Positions 37,805-47,008 are shown, numbered from the stretch's first letter. The stretch is 64,000 bases of DNA from Streptomyces sp. NBC_01267 (GCF_036241575.1 NZ_CP108455.1:5707501-5771500), one strand, 5' to 3'. Notes: a model not told the origin generated them from the letters alone. A program made the numbers and translations.

Positions 37805-38347
37805 GTGCTCACCCCGAACGCCACCACTGAGCGGACCGCAGCGCTCATCAATGTCCTGAACGACGAGAAGGCGACCCCTGATCAGGTCGCCGAGGTGCTG
37901 CGCGCACATGGTGAGTCCGGTGAACTGGCTCTGTCTGAGGGGGATATGACGGACCTGCGGCGCGCCGCACGGGCGCTGCGGGAGGTCTTCGAGGCCGCCG
38001 ACACGGACGGTGCGGCAGCTGCCGTCAACCGCCTCCTGTGCCGCAGCACCGGCAGGCTCCGGCTCACCTCGCACCACGGCAGTACGCCCTGGCACCCCCA
38101 CCTGGACCGCGACGACGACGCCCCCTGGGGCGAGTGGTTCCTCGCCTCGTCCTGCCTGGCGCTGGCTGTCCGCATCTGGGACCGCCAGCGCCCACCGGGC
38201 GGGGTCTGCGCTTCGCCGAGCTGCGGCAACGTCTTCGTGGTGGAGGGGAGCGGACCTGCCCGCCGGTACTGCTCACGCCGATGTGCCACCCGCGAACGCG
38301 TGGCGGCCCATCGGCGGAAGAGCGGTACCGGTCTCAGGCAGCCTTGA
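37805..38347 (+). CDS. ABATE/CGNR zinc-finger transcription factor
   Basis: 180 residues from GTG 37805. An N-terminal ABATE-type domain (LINVLNDEKATPDQVAEVL ... ALREVFEA) is followed by a C-terminal zinc ribbon with four cysteines (CASPSCGNVFV ... RRYCSRRC). The family consists of putative one-component regulators, usually next to a transporter or enzyme they control. It is divergent from the MFS gene. Its 3' end overlaps the convergent YceI gene by 14 bases, which is unusual for unrelated genes but permitted. Confidence 0.88.
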   Translation: MLTPNATTERTAALINVLNDEKATPDQVAEVLRAHGESGELALSEGDMTDLRRAARALREVFEAADTDGAAAAVNRLLCRSTGRLRLTSHHGSTPWHPHLDRDDDAPWGEWFLASSCLALAVRIWDRQRPPGGVCASPSCGNVFVVEGSGPARRYCSRRCATRERVAAHRRKSGTGLRQP

Positions 38348-38942
38348 TCGCCGAGATGTCGAAGTTCAGCTTGGCCTTGTCGCTGACCATGACGCCACCG
38401 GTCTCCAGCGCCGCGTTCCAGGTCAGGCCCCAGTCGGAGCGCAGGATCTCGGCGCTGCCCTCGAAGCCGACCCGCTGGTTGCCGTAGACGTCGGTGGCCG
38501 AGCCGTTGAACTCCAGGTCGATGGAGAGCGGCTTGGTGACGTCCTTGATGGTCAGGTCGCCGACCACGCGGTACGTGTCGCCGCCGAGCTGCTCGGCGCG
38601 CGTCGAGCGGAACGTCATGTGCGGGAACTGCTCGGCGTCGAAGAAGTCGCCGCTGCGCAGGTGGCCGTCGCGGTCGGCGATGCCGGTGTCGATGCTCTCG
38701 ATCTTGATGTCGATCGAGGCGCTGGACTTCGCCGGGTCCGAACCGTCCAGCTGCAGCGTGCCCTCGTGCTCGGCGAAGGAGCCGCGCACGTTGGTGACCA
38801 TCGCATGACGCACGGTGAAGCCGATGCTGCTGTGCGCCGGGTCGATCGTGTAGGTGCCGGACAGGGCGGCCAGGGCCGGGTCCACCGCGAGGGTGGTGGT
38901 GGCGGCCCGGACGGTGTCGTTCTTGCGGTTGAACAGAGCCAT
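38334..38942 (-). CDS. YceI-family protein
   Basis: 202 residues from ATG 38942, behind GAGGAGGAG. YceI lipocalin-like fold motifs: YTIDPAHSSIGFTVRHAMVTNVRG, given here as its parts YTIDPAHSSIGF and VRHAMVTNVRG; then FFDAEQFPHMTF and LTIKDVTKPL. No signal peptide, so it is cytosolic like many actinobacterial members. The fold binds polyisoprenoid or amphiphilic lipids. Often controlled by MarR-type repressors; a palindrome lies 37 bases upstream. Tail-to-tail overlap of 14 bases with the CGNR gene. Confidence 0.92.
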   Translation of the reverse strand: MALFNRKNDTVRAATTTLAVDPALAALSGTYTIDPAHSSIGFTVRHAMVTNVRGSFAEHEGTLQLDGSDPAKSSASIDIKIESIDTGIADRDGHLRSGDFFDAEQFPHMTFRSTRAEQLGGDTYRVVGDLTIKDVTKPLSIDLEFNGSATDVYGNQRVGFEGSAEILRSDWGLTWNAALETGGVMVSDKAKLNFDISAIKAA

Positions 38943-38979
38943 GGCTCCTCCTCGGGTGGTGTCTGACGGGATCGCTGAC

Positions 38980-38995
38980 AAGGTTGTTTAACCTT
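38980..38995. promoter_or_regulatory. operator candidate upstream of yceI
   Basis: AAGGTTgtttAACCTT has 6-bp perfect arms and is followed within 45 bases by GTTCAAAGTTCAAC (two GTTCAA units). This looks like a MarR-type control region, but no such regulator is encoded nearby. Confidence 0.45.
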
Positions 38996-39220
38996 CAACG
39001 AGATTCACTGTAGACCCATCTTGTTCAAAGTTCAACATCTTGTCCGGGCGTGCGGACGCACGGGCTCGTCCGGTGCGCTCCTGACACGCCCCCCGCTGAA
39101 CGGGTGAACGGACTCTTGGGGCGGGTCGGGGCGGGGGAGTCACCACCCGGAGCGCGAGAGCGTTCCCGGCCGGACCGTCGGTCCGACCGCCTGTCGCTCA
39201 CTTCAAGTGGAGTGCTTGTG

Positions 39221-39670
39221 ATGCGTTTCCGTGCTGTGCTGTCCGTCGCCGCTTCCGCCGCCGCGGCCCTGGCCTTCGCCACCCCCGCCCACGCCGAGGG
39301 CGGTGCCTTCCTCATTCGTGACGCACGGAGCGGCCGGTGTCTGACCGTCGAGCACGGGCGGGAGGGTGCGCTCGGGGAGTGCTCGCCCGCGGCGGCGTGG
39401 CGGGTCATCCGCCGCGGTGGCGATGAGTTCCAGATCGCCGAGGTCCGTGGCGAGGACCGCTGTCTGCGTCTCGCCCCGGTGCCGATCTTCCCGCCGTTCA
39501 CCGATGTGGCCCGCTGTGGCGAAGGGCGCGACCTGTGGCAGATCCGCCGGGCCCACGAGGGCTTCGTCATCACCAGCGCACATACCGACCTCAACCTGAC
39601 CCCGCGCGGTGACCGCGTGGTCGCCGAGCCCGGTTCGCCCGCCGAGTGGCACCTGCAGCCGGTCGACTGA
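39221..39670 (+). CDS. small secreted ricin-B-like (RICIN fold) protein
   Basis: 149 residues from ATG 39221 (GTGGAG upstream). Signal peptide (AVLSVAASAAAALAFATPAHA), then a ~120-residue domain with repeated features (FLIRDARSGRCLTVEHG ... ECSPAAAWRVI ... CLRLAPV ... WQIRRAHEGFVITSAHTDLN), suggesting a three-lobed beta-trefoil. The match is by pattern only. Expected to be a secreted carbohydrate-binding or inhibitor-like protein. The 278-base region before it contains the yceI operators and no other gene. A strong terminator follows. Confidence 0.75.
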   Translation: MRFRAVLSVAASAAAALAFATPAHAEGGAFLIRDARSGRCLTVEHGREGALGECSPAAAWRVIRRGGDEFQIAEVRGEDRCLRLAPVPIFPPFTDVARCGEGRDLWQIRRAHEGFVITSAHTDLNLTPRGDRVVAEPGSPAEWHLQPVD

Positions 39671-39683
39671 CACCCGCCCGCCT

Positions 39684-39720
39684 GGCGCCCCGGAAGGCTC
39701 AACTCGCCTTCCGGGGCGCC
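39684..39720 (+). terminator. terminator after the ricin-like gene
   Basis: A perfect 15-bp stem GGCGCCCCGGAAGGC / GCCTTCCGGGGCGCC with a 7-base loop is followed by TTGTT, 13 bases after the stop. Confidence 0.92.
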
Positions 39721-39890
39721 TTGTTGCGTGCTCCTGCCCTGTTCGGTGAGGACGTAGCGGACGAGTGCCGTCCGCCCTCTGGCGGACGCGCGTAGAACTG
39801 CGGCAGTATCTCTCCCGCGCCACCTGCACAGCTGTCCCACAGACCGCACGGTCCACCAGCAGCACGGTTCACAGCAGGAGGGAATCCCCC

Positions 39891-40400
39891 ATGAAGCTCC
39901 GCTCGGTCCTCGGCGCGCTCGCGCTGGTCCTCGGCGTCCTCTTCGCCCCCGGCATCGGCATACTCGGCGGTGCCACCGACGCCTTCGCCGCCACCAAGAT
40001 CAGCCATGCCACCGCCACCTCGATGTTCAGCTCCTCCGGCATCACCTGGTCCTCCTCAGGTGGCTGCTCCGACCGCAACAACTCCACCTGCACCTCCTTC
40101 GACCAGCTCAACTTGGCCACCGCGCAGGGTGCCCAGACGCTGAAGCGCGCCGACGGCTGCGCGACGAACATCACCGGTGGCACCGAGACCGGGCACGCCA
40201 GCGGTACCTACTCGCACTGGAACGGCTACAAGCTCGACATCGGCAAGACCACCTGCCTGACGAACTACGTCAAGAACACGTTCGCGTACATCGGTCTGCG
40301 CGGCGACGGCTACCCGCAGTGGCAGTCCGGCGCCGGCAATGTGTACGCGGACGAGGGCAGCCACTGGGACGTCACGTTCTACAACTGCGGCGGCTGCTGA
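39891..40400 (+). CDS. secreted M15-like peptidase-fold protein
   Basis: 169 residues from ATG 39891 behind AGGAGGG, with a signal peptide (VLGALALVLGVLFAPGIG) cut near AFA. The mature part has spacing typical of M15 zinc DD-peptidases: SHWNGYKLDI fits S-H-x-x-G-x-x-x-D, and EGSHWDVTF near the C-terminus fits the second H motif. Six cysteines (for example GGCSDRNNSTC and YNCGGC) suggest disulfides. Probably acts on peptidoglycan stems or a related peptide; similarity is at motif level only. It precedes the GH101 gene on the same strand. Confidence 0.65.
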   Translation: MKLRSVLGALALVLGVLFAPGIGILGGATDAFAATKISHATATSMFSSSGITWSSSGGCSDRNNSTCTSFDQLNLATAQGAQTLKRADGCATNITGGTETGHASGTYSHWNGYKLDIGKTTCLTNYVKNTFAYIGLRGDGYPQWQSGAGNVYADEGSHWDVTFYNCGGC

Positions 40401-40435
40401 CCGCACCAGGTCGTTCCGACCGGCTTGGACTTTCG

Positions 40436-40456
40436 GGCAGTGGTTGTTGGACTGCC
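40436..40456. promoter_or_regulatory. inverted repeat upstream of the GH101 gene
   Basis: GGCAGT ... ACTGCC with a 9-base spacer, flanked by three TTGGAC hexamers (40425, 40447, 40473). It lies 60-90 bases before the GH101 ATG and may contain the promoter or a sugar-regulator site. Confidence 0.35.
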
Positions 40457-40515
40457 GCTGCCCGTAAGGCCGTTGGACATTGACCGGACGGCCGTGGCGC
40501 GGATACCTCAGGATC

Positions 40516-43500
40516 ATGTCCCGAAGATTCAGATCGGTGTGCGCGCTCGTCGCCGCCTCCTCAGCCGTATTCGCCCTGGCCGGGCCCGTGTCGTCCGTCT
40601 CCGCCGCCGCCCCCGCGGCGGGCGGCGGCGCGGACGCCGTCATCGGCTCGGCCCAGCTCTCGGTCACCGTTGCCAAGGACTTTCCCCGCGTCGTCTCGTA
40701 CACGGACCGGGGGACCGGAGCGCAGTTGCTCGGCAGTACGCAGCCGGTCACCTCCGTCACCCTGAACGGCAAGGCCTACCCCGTGCAGGTGAAGGGCGCT
40801 CCGGCCGTCAAGGCCGCGTCCGCCGCGTACACCCTCACCTTCGACGCGCTGCCCGGCGTCGAGATCGATGCCACCCTCTCGGTCTCCGGGCGGGCCACCA
40901 CCTTCAAGGTGACGGCCGTCCGCGACACCGCGGCCTTCCGGGTCGGGACCATCGACATCCCCGGCCACGACCTGGTCTCCGTGGGGTCGGACGAGCCCGG
41001 CGCCGCCACCGCGTTCACCCGGCTCGACACCGACTCCACCCGCACCGCCGACGTGTTCGGCAAGGTCACCGACAGCACCGCGGCCGACGCCGCACCCGTC
41101 GGGGCCTCGTACGCCATCGTCAACACCGGGCAGCTGGCCGCCGCCGTCGAGTCCAACTCCTCGTACGACAAGCCGAGCGGCGCCACCAACGGTGACGCCG
41201 CCCGCTTCTGGCACCGTGCGCAGAAGGAGACCGACGGCAGTGTCCGCGTCGGCGTCTGGTCCGGCCAGTGGACCTACCGCGGGGACGGTGCCGCCAAGCC
41301 GGAGAGCGGGAACGACCTGCCCTGGGCGAAGGTCGTCGTCACCCCGGACGCCAACGGTGACAAGAAGGTCGACTGGCAGGACGGCGCCGTCGCGTTCCGC
41401 TCCATCGGCATCGAACCGAAGGGCGGGAACCAGACACCGGACCGGGTGATCACCCACATCCCGTTCAACTTCGCCAGCCAGGCCACCCACCCCTTCCTGC
41501 GCACGCTCGACGACGTCAAGCGCATCTCCCTCGCGACGGACGGCCTGGGCCAGCTCGCGCTGCTGAAGGGGTACCAGTCGGAGGGTCACGACTCGGCGCA
41601 CCCGGACTACGGCGGCAACTACAACACCCGGGCCGGTGGCCTCACCGACCTCAACAAGCTGCTCAAGGACGGCAAGAAGTGGGGCGCGACCTTCGGCGCG
41701 CACATCAACGCCACCGAGGCGTACCCGGTCGCCAACCACTTCGACGACAGCCTCGTGGACAAGACCGCGCAGGGCTGGAACTGGCTGGACCAGAGCTACT
41801 ACATCGACCAGCGCCACGACATCAACAGCGGCAACCTGGTCGACCGGCTCCAGCAGCTGAGGAACGAGACCGACCCCAACCTCTCCCTGCTCTACCTGGA
41901 CGTCTACTACACGCACGGCTGGATCGCCGACAAGACGGCCGAGGCGGTGGGCAACCAGGGCTGGAACATGGCCTCCGAGTGGGGCGACAAGTTCGAGCGG
42001 AGTTCGCTCTGGTCGCACTGGGCCAATGACCTGGACTACGGCGGCCCCACCAACAAGGGCCTCAACTCGAAGATCATCCGGTTCATCCGGAACGACGAGA
42101 AGGACGTCTGGAACAACGACCCGGTGCTCGGTCAGACCGCCATCCAGGAGTTCGAGGGCTGGACCGGCGAGACCGACTGGACGAAGTTCTACGACAACGT
42201 CTGGCAGCGTGACCTCCCCGCCAAGTACCTCCAGCACCAGAAGATCACCCGCTGGGACGGCAACGACATCACCTTCACGGGCGGGGTGACCGGCACCGTC
42301 AAGGACGGCAAGCGGGCCGTGTACGACCACGGGCGGCAGGTCATCGACGGGACCGACTACCTGATTCCGTGGGACGGCGGCAAGAAGCTGTACCACTACA
42401 ACCAGACCGGCGGCACGACCAGTTGGGACGTGTCGGGCGCCGGGAAGTACACCGTGTACAAGCTCACCGACAACGGCCGGACCAAGGTCGGCACGGTCAA
42501 GCCGGTGCACGGGAAGATCACCTTGACGGCGGACGCGGGTCAGCCGTACGTCCTCTACCCGGACCACGCCCCCAGCCAGGCCGACCCGAAGTGGGGTCAG
42601 GACACCCTGGTCAAGGACCCCGGTTTCAACGACGCGCGGCTGAGTGACTGGCAGAAGACCGGCACCGCGGTACGGGACACGGACAGTCAGGGACGCAACA
42701 GCGCCGCCCTGTCCGGCACCGGCACCGCCGCCGTCTCCCAGCAGCTCAAGGGCCTCAAGCCGGGCGCCCGTTACTCCGCCTCCGCCTGGATCGAGGTCCA
42801 GCCGGGCAAGTCGCGACGTACGACACTCTCGGCGGGCGGCGCGTCGGTGGCCGTCGAACGCTCCACCGCGAAGAACCTGGTCGACGCCTCCGACTGGCAC
42901 GGCACCTACTTCCAGCGGGCCGCGGTGAACTTCACCGCCCCGAAGAACGGCGCCACGACCTTCCGCATCGAGGCGGCGAAGGGCTCACCGGCCACGGTCA
43001 GGCTCGATGACGTCCGGGTGGTGGCCAACGCGCCCACCGTCAAGGCGGGCACGGTCGCGTACGAGGACTTCGAGAACGTCGACCAGGGCTGGGGCCCCTT
43101 CCTCAAGGGCGACGCGGGCGGCTCCACGGACCCCCGTACGCACATCGCGCAGAAGCACGCGCCGTACACGCAGGCGGGCTGGAACGGCAAGGCCGTCGAC
43201 GACGTGATCGGGGGCGGCCAGTCGCTGAAGTCCCACGAGGAGAACACCGGCGTCGTCTACCGGACGGCGCCGTGGACCGTACCGATGACCGACGGCCACG
43301 CGTACCAGGTGAAGTTCGACTACCAGTCGAGCGACGCGGGCTCCTACGCCTGGGTCGACGGCTACGACCGCACGTCGGGCTCCGGGGCGAAATCGGTGGA
43401 GACCCGGTCCACCCCGATCGGCGAGCAGCGCACCACCGGTCACTTCAGCGAGAACGTCACGGCGGGCTGCGGCGACACCTTCACCGGGCTGCGCAAGCTC

Positions 43501-44361
43501 GACGGAGCCGCCGCGGGAGCCGACTTCGTCCTGGACAACTTCACCGTCACCGACCTCGGCCCGGCGAGCGAGCAGGCGGCCTGCGGCACGCTCTCCGTGG
43601 ACCCGGCCGCGCAGACCCTGGAGCCGGGCGCCAAGAACAAGGTCTCGGTGACCTTCGCCAACGACGAGACGACCGCGGCGACCGGCGTCTCGGTGAGCCT
43701 GAAGCTCCCCGAGGGCTGGCAGGCGGAGCCCGCGGGCCCCGTCACCTTCGACTCGGTCGCACCGGGCGCCGAGGTCACGGGCGTCTGGCAGGTCACCCCG
43801 CCGGTGGACGCCGCGCACCAGCCGTACGAGCTGAGCGCGACGGGCACCTACACGGTCGGCGGCGCCACCAGGAAGCTCACGGCGGCCACCTCGGTCACCA
43901 CGCTCCCGCCGCCGCCGGTCAAGGACACCTACGCGAGCGATCTCGACTGGACGTCCATGGAGAACGGCTGGGGACCCGCCGAGAAGGACCAGGAGAACGG
44001 CGAGCAGGCCGCCGGTGACGGCAAGCCGCTGACCGTCAACGGTGTGGTCTTCGCCAAGGGTCTCGGCACCGCGTCGCCCGGCACGATCCGCTACTACCTC
44101 GGCGGTCAGTGCACCTCCTTCACCGCCCAGGTGGGCCAGGACGCCTCGCAGGGGACCCGTGGCAGCGTCCAGTTCATCGTGTCCGCCGACGGCACGGAGA
44201 AGGTGAAGTCGCCGGTCCTCAAGGGCGCCGACGACGCCTGGTCGCTGACGGCCGACGTGACCGGCGCCAAGTACGTCGATCTGGTGACCGGCGACGGTGG
44301 CGACGGCCCCGGCAACGATCACGCGGACTGGGGTGACGCCCGCTTCCACTGCGGAGGCTGA
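40516..44361 (+). CDS. secreted endo-alpha-N-acetylgalactosaminidase (GH101)
   Basis: 1281 residues. Signal peptide (VCALVAASSAVFALAGPVSS), beta-sandwich N-domain, then the GH101 barrel: the nucleophile is Asp462 in LLYLDVYYTHGW and the acid/base is Glu488 in GWNMASEWGDKF. After it come carbohydrate-binding-like modules (~690-1040), a NEW3 domain (LEPGAKNKVSVTFANDETT ...) and a C-terminal NPCBM domain (~1140-1281, ending DWGDARFHCGG). The family releases Gal-beta-1,3-GalNAc from O-glycans of mucin-type glycoproteins. ATG 40516 is used since the in-frame TTG upstream does not improve the signal peptide. A strong terminator follows. Confidence 0.94.
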   Translation: MSRRFRSVCALVAASSAVFALAGPVSSVSAAAPAAGGGADAVIGSAQLSVTVAKDFPRVVSYTDRGTGAQLLGSTQPVTSVTLNGKAYPVQVKGAPAVKAASAAYTLTFDALPGVEIDATLSVSGRATTFKVTAVRDTAAFRVGTIDIPGHDLVSVGSDEPGAATAFTRLDTDSTRTADVFGKVTDSTAADAAPVGASYAIVNTGQLAAAVESNSSYDKPSGATNGDAARFWHRAQKETDGSVRVGVWSGQWTYRGDGAAKPESGNDLPWAKVVVTPDANGDKKVDWQDGAVAFRSIGIEPKGGNQTPDRVITHIPFNFASQATHPFLRTLDDVKRISLATDGLGQLALLKGYQSEGHDSAHPDYGGNYNTRAGGLTDLNKLLKDGKKWGATFGAHINATEAYPVANHFDDSLVDKTAQGWNWLDQSYYIDQRHDINSGNLVDRLQQLRNETDPNLSLLYLDVYYTHGWIADKTAEAVGNQGWNMASEWGDKFERSSLWSHWANDLDYGGPTNKGLNSKIIRFIRNDEKDVWNNDPVLGQTAIQEFEGWTGETDWTKFYDNVWQRDLPAKYLQHQKITRWDGNDITFTGGVTGTVKDGKRAVYDHGRQVIDGTDYLIPWDGGKKLYHYNQTGGTTSWDVSGAGKYTVYKLTDNGRTKVGTVKPVHGKITLTADAGQPYVLYPDHAPSQADPKWGQDTLVKDPGFNDARLSDWQKTGTAVRDTDSQGRNSAALSGTGTAAVSQQLKGLKPGARYSASAWIEVQPGKSRRTTLSAGGASVAVERSTAKNLVDASDWHGTYFQRAAVNFTAPKNGATTFRIEAAKGSPATVRLDDVRVVANAPTVKAGTVAYEDFENVDQGWGPFLKGDAGGSTDPRTHIAQKHAPYTQAGWNGKAVDDVIGGGQSLKSHEENTGVVYRTAPWTVPMTDGHAYQVKFDYQSSDAGSYAWVDGYDRTSGSGAKSVETRSTPIGEQRTTGHFSENVTAGCGDTFTGLRKLDGAAAGADFVLDNFTVTDLGPASEQAACGTLSVDPAAQTLEPGAKNKVSVTFANDETTAATGVSVSLKLPEGWQAEPAGPVTFDSVAPGAEVTGVWQVTPPVDAAHQPYELSATGTYTVGGATRKLTAATSVTTLPPPPVKDTYASDLDWTSMENGWGPAEKDQENGEQAAGDGKPLTVNGVVFAKGLGTASPGTIRYYLGGQCTSFTAQVGQDASQGTRGSVQFIVSADGTEKVKSPVLKGADDAWSLTADVTGAKYVDLVTGDGGDGPGNDHADWGDARFHCGG

Positions 44362-44403
44362 CCCTCTTCGCGCAGTCGGGCCGACCGTTTCGCGCAGTCG
44401 GTG

Positions 44404-44452
44404 AGAAAGCGCTTGCTCCCGGTTCGTGAGGATCCGGGGGCAAGCGCTTTCT
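44404..44452 (+). terminator. terminator after the GH101 gene
   Basis: A 19-bp stem (44404-44422 with 44434-44452; outer arms AGAAAGCGCTTGC / GCAAGCGCTTTCT, one G-T pair), an 11-base loop, then GTTTGTGTTGT. Two copies of CGCGCAGTCGG lie just upstream. Confidence 0.88.
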
Positions 44453-44457
44453 GTTTG

Positions 44458-44473
44458 TGTTGTCCAGACCATT
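44458..44473. promoter_or_regulatory. DasR-like site upstream of the PL8 lyase
   Basis: TGTTGTCCAGACCATT matches the DasR (GlcNAc-responsive GntR regulator) consensus ACTGGTCTAGACCAGT at 11 of 16 positions, with the core GTC-AGACCA kept. It lies 75 bases before the gene for a GAG-type lyase. Consensus is from memory. Confidence 0.35.
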
Positions 44474-44547
44474 GCTCCGGCCCCGAAAGCCCTGCTAGAA
44501 CCGCCAGGAGTAGTTCTCGACACCCCCTCTTCGCCCGGGAGTTCGCC

Positions 44548-46938
44548 GTGCCCCTGTTGCCCCCTTGGTCCCGCCGTACCTTCCTCGCCACCGCGGGCGC
44601 GAGTGCGCTGACCCTCACCGCCGTGCCGTACGCCGCCGCCGCACCGGGCACCACCGCGACCGGGACCACGGCGCCGGCCGCTGCCGCGGGCGGCGACGAG
44701 TTCGCCACGTTGCGCGGACGCTGGCTGGACCTCGCGCTCGGCACCGGCTACGACGCGACCACCGAGCCCTACGCCACCCGGCTCAAGCAGACGGGCACCA
44801 TGGCCGCCGGCTTCCGCGCCTCGATGGCCCCCGCCGCGACGTCCCTCTGGGCGGACTGCCCGTTCGACCCGCCGGCCGGGATCACCCAGAGCTACTCGCG
44901 GCTCTGGACGATGACGCAGGCCTACCTCCAGGACGGCACCGGACTCACCGGCGACGCGGGCCTGCTCGCCGATGTGATCAGCGGCATCGACCACGTCTCG
45001 GCGAAGGTCTACCACGCGGGAACCACCCCCTACGGCAACTGGTGGGAGTGGCAGATCGGCAGCCCGCGCCTGCTCATGGACCTGGTCGCCGCGCTGTACG
45101 ACCACCTCACCGAGGCGCAGATCCAGGCGGCGTGCGCCGCCGTCGACCATTTCATTCCGGACGCCGTCCTCGCCGACTACTCCGGCACGTCGACCGGCGC
45201 CAACCGGGTCGACCTCTGCCGTTCGGTCGCCATGCGCGGGGTCAACGGCCGTTCCGCCGAGAAGATCGCGCTCGCCAGGGACGCCCTCTCGCCGGTGTTC
45301 CCGTACGTCACCGAGGGCGACGGCCTGCACGCCGACGGCTCGTTCATCCAGCACACCACGATCGCCTACTCGGGTACGTACGGACAGGTCATGCTCGACG
45401 GGCTCGGCAGGCTCTTCACCCTGCTCGCCGGCTCCACCTGGGACGTCACCGACCCCAACCGGCAGATCATCCTGGACAGCGTCGAGCACGCCTACGCGCC
45501 GGTCATCTACAACGGTCTGGCGATGGACAGCGTCAACGGCCGCGCGGTGAGCCGGGGTTACCTCAAGGGTGACGACGCGCACGTGATGCGCAGCGACCAC
45601 TTCCACGGCAACGGGCTGATCGCCGCCATGGCCGTCATCGCGGGCGGAGCGCCGGACGAGGAGCGGCTGCGCTGGCAGGGAATGATCAAGGGCTGGATCC
45701 GGCGGAACACCGTCACGCCGCCGCTCACCGCCCCCCAGTTCGGCGTCGCGGACCTCTCCCGGCTCCAGGCGGTCGCCGATGCCCCGGTGAAGGCGGCCCC
45801 GGAACCGGTCGCGCACGCGCTGTTCGCGTCCATGGACCGGGCCGTCCACCGCCGCCCCGGCTGGGCCGCGAACCTCTCGATGAGCTCCGAGCGCATCTCG
45901 TACTACGAGTGCGGCAACGGCGAGAACCCGCACGGCTGGCACACCGGCGCCGGAATGCTCTACTGGTGGCCGGGGGAGCAGGCCAACGACCAGTACACGG
46001 ACTGGTTCTGGCCGACCGTCGACCCGTACCGGATGCCCGGAACGACCGTGTCCACCAAGCGACTTGCCGACAATGCGGGCGGCGAGTGGGGCGCGGCGAA
46101 GCCCGCCGTCCAGTGGGTGGGCGGTGCGAGCGACGGGGAGTTCGCCGCCGTCGGCCAGCATGTGAAGGGGCTGAACTCGACCCTCGAAGCCCGGAAGTCC
46201 TGGTTCTGCGTCGCCGACACCGTGATCTGCCTCGGGGCGGGGATCACCGCCACCGACGGCGTCCCGGTCGAGACGGTCGTCGACAACCGGAACCTCGGCG
46301 CGGGCGGCAAGGGCGCGTTCACCCTCGACGAGCGCCGCCGCCCGAAGTGGGCGCACCTCGCGGGCCACGGCGGCTGGGTCTTCCCCGGCGGCACGGACGC
46401 GCTGCACACCCTGCGCGAGGCCCGCACCGGGTCGTGGAACGACATCAACACCACCAGCTCCACCGAACAGCAGACCAGGACCTTCCAGACCCTCTGGCTG
46501 GACCACGGCAAGGACCCGTCGGACGCGTCCTACGCCTACCTGCTGATGCCCGGCGCCTCCCGCCGTACGCTCGCGGCCCGCGCGGACGACCACGGCTGGC
46601 TGGAGGTACTCGCCAATACGGCCGCGCGGCAGGCCGTCGCGGTACGCTCGCTCGGACTGACCGCCGCGAACTTCTGGCAGGCGGGTACGGTGGGCCCGCT
46701 GACCGCCTCCGCCCCGGCGAGCGTCCTGGTGCGGCGCAAGCAGCGCACCGCGACCCTGCACATCAGTGAGCCGCCGCGCACCGGACAGCCGGTGGAAATC
46801 ACCTGGAAGCAGCCGGTACGCCGGGTGACCGCGGCCGACCCCTCGGTGCAGGTACTGTCCACCGGGCGCTCGCTGCGGCTGCGGATCACCCCCGGCACGG
46901 TGGGGGCGACGCACACCTGTCAGGTGACGCTCGGCTGA
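44548..46938 (+). CDS. Tat-exported polysaccharide lyase family 8 (hyaluronate/chondroitin/xanthan lyase-like)
   Basis: 796 residues from GTG 44548 behind GGGAG. Twin-arginine signal SRRTFLATAGASALTLTAVP. An (alpha/alpha) toroid N-domain and a beta-sandwich C-domain are present. The PL8 catalytic triad is in place: Asn219 in STGANRVDLCRS, His269 and Tyr278 in FIQHTTIAYSGTYG; the 50- and 9-residue spacings match those I recall for pneumococcal hyaluronate lyase (N349, H399, Y408). An aromatic patch NWWEWQIG also fits. Cleaves uronic-acid-containing polymers by beta-elimination; the exact polymer is not predictable. Probably GlcNAc-regulated (DasR-like site). Confidence 0.94.
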   Translation: MPLLPPWSRRTFLATAGASALTLTAVPYAAAAPGTTATGTTAPAAAAGGDEFATLRGRWLDLALGTGYDATTEPYATRLKQTGTMAAGFRASMAPAATSLWADCPFDPPAGITQSYSRLWTMTQAYLQDGTGLTGDAGLLADVISGIDHVSAKVYHAGTTPYGNWWEWQIGSPRLLMDLVAALYDHLTEAQIQAACAAVDHFIPDAVLADYSGTSTGANRVDLCRSVAMRGVNGRSAEKIALARDALSPVFPYVTEGDGLHADGSFIQHTTIAYSGTYGQVMLDGLGRLFTLLAGSTWDVTDPNRQIILDSVEHAYAPVIYNGLAMDSVNGRAVSRGYLKGDDAHVMRSDHFHGNGLIAAMAVIAGGAPDEERLRWQGMIKGWIRRNTVTPPLTAPQFGVADLSRLQAVADAPVKAAPEPVAHALFASMDRAVHRRPGWAANLSMSSERISYYECGNGENPHGWHTGAGMLYWWPGEQANDQYTDWFWPTVDPYRMPGTTVSTKRLADNAGGEWGAAKPAVQWVGGASDGEFAAVGQHVKGLNSTLEARKSWFCVADTVICLGAGITATDGVPVETVVDNRNLGAGGKGAFTLDERRRPKWAHLAGHGGWVFPGGTDALHTLREARTGSWNDINTTSSTEQQTRTFQTLWLDHGKDPSDASYAYLLMPGASRRTLAARADDHGWLEVLANTAARQAVAVRSLGLTAANFWQAGTVGPLTASAPASVLVRRKQRTATLHISEPPRTGQPVEITWKQPVRRVTAADPSVQVLSTGRSLRLRITPGTVGATHTCQVTLG

Positions 46939-47008
46939 TCCGGGCCGACCCGGCGGGCCGGGCCCGGCGGGAGACCCCCGCAGGACCCCACTTGTAGGAC
47001 CTGCACAA

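Noticed and set aside
44404..44416. LacI-type operator (AAAGCGCTT) before the PL8 gene
   Set aside because: The sequence is one arm of a 19-bp terminator stem with its exact complement 24-36 bases away, which explains it better.
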